Source: GWA2-49-15 sp964359085 (GTDB lineage Bacteria; Bdellovibrionota; Bacteriovoracia; Bacteriovoracales; Bacteriovoracaceae). From it: a stretch of 9,044 nucleotides of DNA. The stretch's first letter is position 1. Each line of letters begins with the position of its first letter. Shown here piece after piece: positions 6,301-9,044 of the stretch. The stretch covers positions 1-9,044 of the forward strand of contig CAYHRT010000164.1 in assembly GCA_964359085.1 (NCBI GenBank), read 5' to 3'. The position numbers and the translations under genes were made by a program. The notes beneath the pieces are model-generated. The model worked only from the letters and a program-made list of their open reading frames with translations, was not told where the DNA came from and ran no database searches.

Positions 6301-8968
6301 GGTTTCCCCTTCTGAAATCTTCCCTGGTGATTTACGGGCCAATTCTATTGTCCTCATTGATGATCCGCTGGATAGCGGTCTCTTGGGATATGGCCCTAGT
6401 GTATCCAACCCACGCACAGGTGAAATTGTTCAAGCACACGTCAATATGTACGGTGGCGTGCTTCGGACCATGACTCGTCATGTATATCGAAGTATGGTTG
6501 AGCTCTCTATTAAAAATAAAAACGCCACGCCAAGCGATGCTATTGTAACACCTGCTCCAACAGAAAGGGCAGCTCCACAAACTGATCGTGCATTTCCAGA
6601 GAAGATGGCTGCTGCAACTCTAAAAGATCTTGTCAATAGAACGAACCTCTTTACTTCAAATCGAATTGAAACCAGAGTTCAAAACATTCTCCAAGAGCGA
6701 CTCCTGACAAAAACCGACACCTCAGCAGCCACACTCTCGCGTGGCGAGATGATGCATCTCTATGGGCACTCAGATCGCGATCTACGTTTACCTCCGGAAA
6801 ACATGACGGAGCAAGATTTAAATTCCCTTATGTCCAAAAAAACCCCTTATGAGAATATGCTGGAGCGCTACTCCAAGCATTGCGCCTATCATAAAGATTT
6901 CGTGAATATGTCGGTCTTTGAAAAGGCCTACATCAAGGGCATTAAAGACATTGAAGGAATTTTGAATGATGATGGAACCCTAAAAATTTGGGACGAATTA
7001 TCGCCTTCACAACAGCTTAAGGCCACTGAGTTAATTGTAGGACATGTCTATAGAACTACACTGACTCATGAACTTGGTCACAATCTCGGATTACGCCATA
7101 ATTTTATTGGCTCGGCCGATCAGAAAAATTTCTATACGGAAGAAGAATCCAAGACCATGGGACTTGAATACGTGCCTCAGTATTCTTCCATCATGGATTA
7201 TGGATATAGTGAGCTAAACGAATTACCTGTTTTTGGCAAATACGATATTGCCGCCTTTCGCTTTGGCTATGCTCGAAAAGTAGAAGATGCTGAAGGCAAT
7301 CTGCTTGACATTGCACCAGGAAAAACATTGACCGATTTAAAAAAGGAACCCGGTGTAAAATTACGGGATTTTGAATTCTGTACCGATGAGAATGCCGGAC
7401 TTTCTGTAAAGTGTAATCGATTCGATGAAGGCTCCACGATTACAGACATTGCTCGTCATTACATAGAGTCCTACAAGGGTGCATATAAGTATTCAAATTT
7501 TAGAGATGGCCGTGATGATTTTTCTACCTATGGAATCGCCAACTATCTTATGTGGAAGGCCCAAGAGTTTAAAAGAATGCGCCAGATCTTTGAAGAGTCT
7601 GAATTATTTGGAACTATCTTTGATCACGAAACTATGTCGGTTGGGTGTTCACCCGATGAATTGGCCAAATACCCTATTTGTAAAGAGATCAATGACCGTC
7701 GCGATGCCACCAAGTTGATTGGGGAATTTTTCTTAGAAGTTATCAAAACTCCTGATTTAACTTGCGCTTTGGCCAAGGCCGATCAACCGACTAAAATTGC
7801 CGAGCTTCGTCCCTTTCTGACCATCTATAACAAAATGAAATACAATACAGAAAAAAAGCTCATCACATCTTGTTTTGATCCCGATATTAAAGATTCTTTG
7901 GCGAAAGATGAATTCATTGTTATTGCCGAAGGCGGAAAATCATTATTGAGCTTTAAAGGAACTGACCCACGCTACAAGTACAAAACTGATATCGATGTTC
8001 GCGGAGTATGGCCTGATAAATTGTTAGCCATGCGGGCACTTACCACTCGGCAATCAGACGTTGGCAATACGGAAGACGAACAGCGAAGTTATGTAGAATT
8101 AAGCGCTACATCGGGACCGCTCGAGAACTTCCTTGAACACATTTTGCTCGGCAGTTCCTTGCAAAAACCAACCCCCTTTGTTACCGAAGATGGATCAAGT
8201 GTCAAAATATCCTACAATCTGGATGCCGATCAATACATTATTCCCGAGCAACCGCATTGGTATGCCATCCGTTACTTTGGCCTACCCATAAATGATTCAG
8301 TTTATTTAAATCAGGTAATGCTAAAAGTGGCCCGGCGTGCAAATTTAACTTCCGATCCAAAATATCGTGAAGATGCAGATCGCTTCGGCGATTCCATAAG
8401 TGTTATTAAACGGCCTTCTTCAGATGTCATATCATCAGAGAGTATCGTCTCCACAATCATCGGCAATACTACTTATGCCGCGACCGAAGGGCTGACCTTG
8501 GCCAATACTATGATCACCTCAATCAAGGCCCTGCCGTTCTTAAAATTACTGGATGAAGAAGTCATTTTAAAAGTGCTGCAAAATAGAATTGATCCCCCCA
8601 TTCCTGATGGACTGAGCAATGATGAAAAAACCGTTTTAGGGATGGAAGCCGATCTACTGGCTCAAATTCTTACGATTACTGCAAGAGGTGTGGTGCTCAA
8701 AGAAGAAGACATGATTGCACGTTTTGGACCTGTTGCCGGACATAATATTTTTCTCGCCAACTCATTAGGGGCAGAAGGTCTGCAAAAAATCATCACGATA
8801 AAAAATTCCTTGGGCAAGGCCCCCGCTGATGCTACTTCAGACGAGAAGAAGCTTTATGCTCTCGATATAAACATTCTTGAAGAATTTGCTTCGGGTAAAC
8901 TTGAAGCACAAGTTGAAATGTACAGCCAGAAACTTCCCCTCATGCCGAGGGCCTTACTTTCGGAATAG
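3323..8968 (+). CDS. Giant lipoprotein zinc metalloprotease (metzincin, DUF5117/DUF4953-like)
   Basis: This 1881-residue protein is a predicted envelope zinc endopeptidase. Residues 1-20 are a lipoprotein signal with lipobox FVGC, so Cys21 would be lipidated. Residues 24-355 and 356-687 are two gap-free copies of one module; a divergent third may span about 700-830. The catalytic part follows: GYGPSVSNPRTGEI (NPRTGEI at 1029-1035), then the zinc site HELGHNLGLRH (His1249, His1253, His1259 ligands; Glu1250 catalytic) and a Met-turn SIMDY with Met1291. KYDIAAFRFGY (near 1307) and a C-x10-C-NRFDEGST segment (Cys1353, Cys1364) come next. From memory, these blocks match metzincins carrying DUF5117/DUF4953-type domains. 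The 214 residues between NPRTGEI and the zinc site include an Ala/Pro-rich linker (about 1065-1092) and seem longer than usual. The last 500 residues, mostly mixed helix, I cannot assign. It is the second gene of an operon with the beta-barrel and ends before a strong terminator. Fold and zinc site are secure; the substrate is unknown. Confidence 0.88.
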   Translation: MSQKNTIKMLLALSVVIFVGCAKELPIQESDDIKDNVMPLSVFTEEVEIETSGNQMMAYNDLDLGQVVAVNEKKLANVTYTKGPQELAPLFKDLRIESDNVGTRFKVTFQISKNYLVASIDTGSETLSGHSTELSNNSKLIPIFQFPIDAYGIKRRTKNALGEETRTIEFVSTNKDSATHVKVPTLLSSRKLAGLFARTPDEQSKVLLKDKIEKRVWRTFQVRRLIGNPSILATSPADGKPYQDDDVVRLKVIENVIYIYRPISSQELTVLEQQAERFGPAIRNLLKCDERTAKAANIEEKECFLRAEFKVNVSAVVLKRDEDDDGALLATASPSVSGDFHQTRLIYLYSNSFQNELPLQESDDMKENVKALSLFQDEMEIETSGTQIMAYNDLELGQVVAVNEKRLTSVNYIKGPQELAPLFRDLRIESDSIGKRYKVTFQLSKNYLVASINMGDETLSGHSSELSNNTHLLPIFQFPIDTYGTKRWAKNSLGEDTSTVEFVSTNKDAAKYIRVSTLLSSRKLAGLFAKTPEEQSKILQKDKVENRVWRVSQVRRLIGNQSILTTSPSNGKTYQEDDVVRLKVFGDIVYIYRPVEVSQLSEVERQAERLGLPIRALLKCDERTARAAKIVQDQCFLRTEFKVNVSAIVLKRDEDDDGALLATASLSSSVDHNQTHLIRLDSNSFQEAGLEIASVLPFGTELILNKSKDVDLNSEFLYVPSTHDTPREVVVADPFFQGGEKIVKFRWFEDGLRIYEMEKDGRFSANDLNNSPVLTIPGRHVEWQCAKDRQGVCVGGLSENSQMPWRQRQFFIPNLDNIQVQEVNSLNIFTANDSCVHNTASRKTHHEIKPGVFNIELERTYEVSSDFSCIIDLYFSDILKSASFNVKYFYSIVRLDSLISPNYETVSYPVTEHDDFGFFKDEDFRLNDVYDTRRLIQNFYLNRFNPKKASIKYYLSKTFDRPENLFLKESTYKVIENINKSLAVANANLQLELVSPSEIFPGDLRANSIVLIDDPLDSGLLGYGPSVSNPRTGEIVQAHVNMYGGVLRTMTRHVYRSMVELSIKNKNATPSDAIVTPAPTERAAPQTDRAFPEKMAAATLKDLVNRTNLFTSNRIETRVQNILQERLLTKTDTSAATLSRGEMMHLYGHSDRDLRLPPENMTEQDLNSLMSKKTPYENMLERYSKHCAYHKDFVNMSVFEKAYIKGIKDIEGILNDDGTLKIWDELSPSQQLKATELIVGHVYRTTLTHELGHNLGLRHNFIGSADQKNFYTEEESKTMGLEYVPQYSSIMDYGYSELNELPVFGKYDIAAFRFGYARKVEDAEGNLLDIAPGKTLTDLKKEPGVKLRDFEFCTDENAGLSVKCNRFDEGSTITDIARHYIESYKGAYKYSNFRDGRDDFSTYGIANYLMWKAQEFKRMRQIFEESELFGTIFDHETMSVGCSPDELAKYPICKEINDRRDATKLIGEFFLEVIKTPDLTCALAKADQPTKIAELRPFLTIYNKMKYNTEKKLITSCFDPDIKDSLAKDEFIVIAEGGKSLLSFKGTDPRYKYKTDIDVRGVWPDKLLAMRALTTRQSDVGNTEDEQRSYVELSATSGPLENFLEHILLGSSLQKPTPFVTEDGSSVKISYNLDADQYIIPEQPHWYAIRYFGLPINDSVYLNQVMLKVARRANLTSDPKYREDADRFGDSISVIKRPSSDVISSESIVSTIIGNTTYAATEGLTLANTMITSIKALPFLKLLDEEVILKVLQNRIDPPIPDGLSNDEKTVLGMEADLLAQILTITARGVVLKEEDMIARFGPVAGHNIFLANSLGAEGLQKIITIKNSLGKAPADATSDEKKLYALDINILEEFASGKLEAQVEMYSQKLPLMPRALLSE
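3392..4387 (+). repeat. Internal tandem module, copy 1 (332 codons)
   Basis: This is the first of two in-frame direct repeats within the metalloprotease, running from ELPIQESDD to SNSFQN. Compared with copy 2 at an offset of exactly 996 bp, 239 of 332 residues are identical (72%, hand count) with no gaps. The most conserved blocks are ETSG, LGQVVAVNEK, PQELAPLF, TLLSSRKLAGLFA, LLKCDERTA and FKVNVSA. It ends with an acidic DEDDDG loop (residues 321-326). Confidence 0.95.
4388..5383 (+). repeat. Internal tandem module, copy 2 (332 codons)
   Basis: The second copy runs from ELPLQESDDMKE to SNSFQE and directly abuts copy 1 with no linker. The least conserved stretch lies before the shared QAER (about residues 600-612), where only 9 of 20 aligned positions match. 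The DEDDDG loop is kept at residues 653-658, as are the Cys pair in LLKC...C and most charged motifs, so both copies appear to be under selection. Confidence 0.95.
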
Positions 8969-8980
8969 TCTCCATCATTT

Positions 8981-9021
8981 ATTGGGAGTAACCTGTTTTA
9001 AATAGGTTACTCCCAATTTTT
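8981..9021 (+). terminator. Intrinsic terminator of the barrel-metalloprotease operon
   Basis: A perfect 14-bp stem, ATTGGGAGTAACCT (8981-8994) with AGGTTACTCCCAAT (9004-9017), encloses a 9-base loop GTTTTAAAT and runs into TTTTT (9017-9021). It starts 12 bases after the metalloprotease stop. There is no U-tract on the opposite strand, so it should act on plus-strand transcripts only. Confidence 0.93.
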
Positions 9022-9044
9022 GCTCCAAACTTTGAATTGTGATA

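Noticed and set aside
1..9044. CRISPR arrays, tRNA or rRNA genes
   Set aside because: I saw no regularly spaced short repeats with spacers and no tRNA- or rRNA-like sequence in the non-coding stretches, which are all short.

Overview
The window carries four protein-coding genes, nearly all predicted to be exported, in a moderately AT-rich background. Two features point to a Gram-negative (diderm) bacterium: two proteins begin with lipoprotein-type signal peptides, and one small protein looks like an outer-membrane beta-barrel ending in Phe. The mix of a papain-like exported protease, a HAD phosphatase lipoprotein and a giant metzincin lipoprotein recalls the Bdellovibrionota (Bdellovibrio/Bacteriovorax-type bacteria). 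That assignment rests on recalled family resemblance, not on a marker gene.

Layout. At the left edge (about 5-81) is a compact GC-rich palindromic element with 9-bp imperfect terminal inverted repeats and a central hairpin; it looks like a REP- or MITE-type intergenic repeat. Next, on the minus strand, is a papain-family (C1) cysteine protease (144-1016). A 108-bp divergent intergenic region with promoter-like sequences separates it from a plus-strand HAD-superfamily phosphatase with a lipoprotein signal (1125-2282). After a 171-bp gap without a clear terminator comes a likely two-gene operon: a 281-residue predicted beta-barrel (2454-3299) and, 23 bp later, an 1881-residue lipoprotein zinc metalloprotease (3323-8968). 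A strong intrinsic terminator (8981-9021) closes the operon.

The most distinctive feature is the giant metalloprotease. Its catalytic part has HExxHxxGxxH, a Met-turn and other signatures of the metzincin family with DUF5117/DUF4953-type domains. In front of it lie two gap-free tandem copies of a 332-residue module (exact period 996 bp, 72% protein identity by hand count). Each copy contains a DxDxDG calcium-loop-like motif, and a more divergent third module may follow. Most synonymous sites differ between the copies, so the duplication is old, but one 40-bp patch is 39/40 identical, as after local gene conversion.

Working model (inference): the beta-barrel and the protease form a cell-envelope pair. 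The barrel may help place or anchor the large lipoprotein protease at the outer membrane, with the repeated modules acting as a stalk, prodomain or substrate-binding region. The neighbouring cysteine protease and phosphatase would add further hydrolytic activity outside the cytoplasm.
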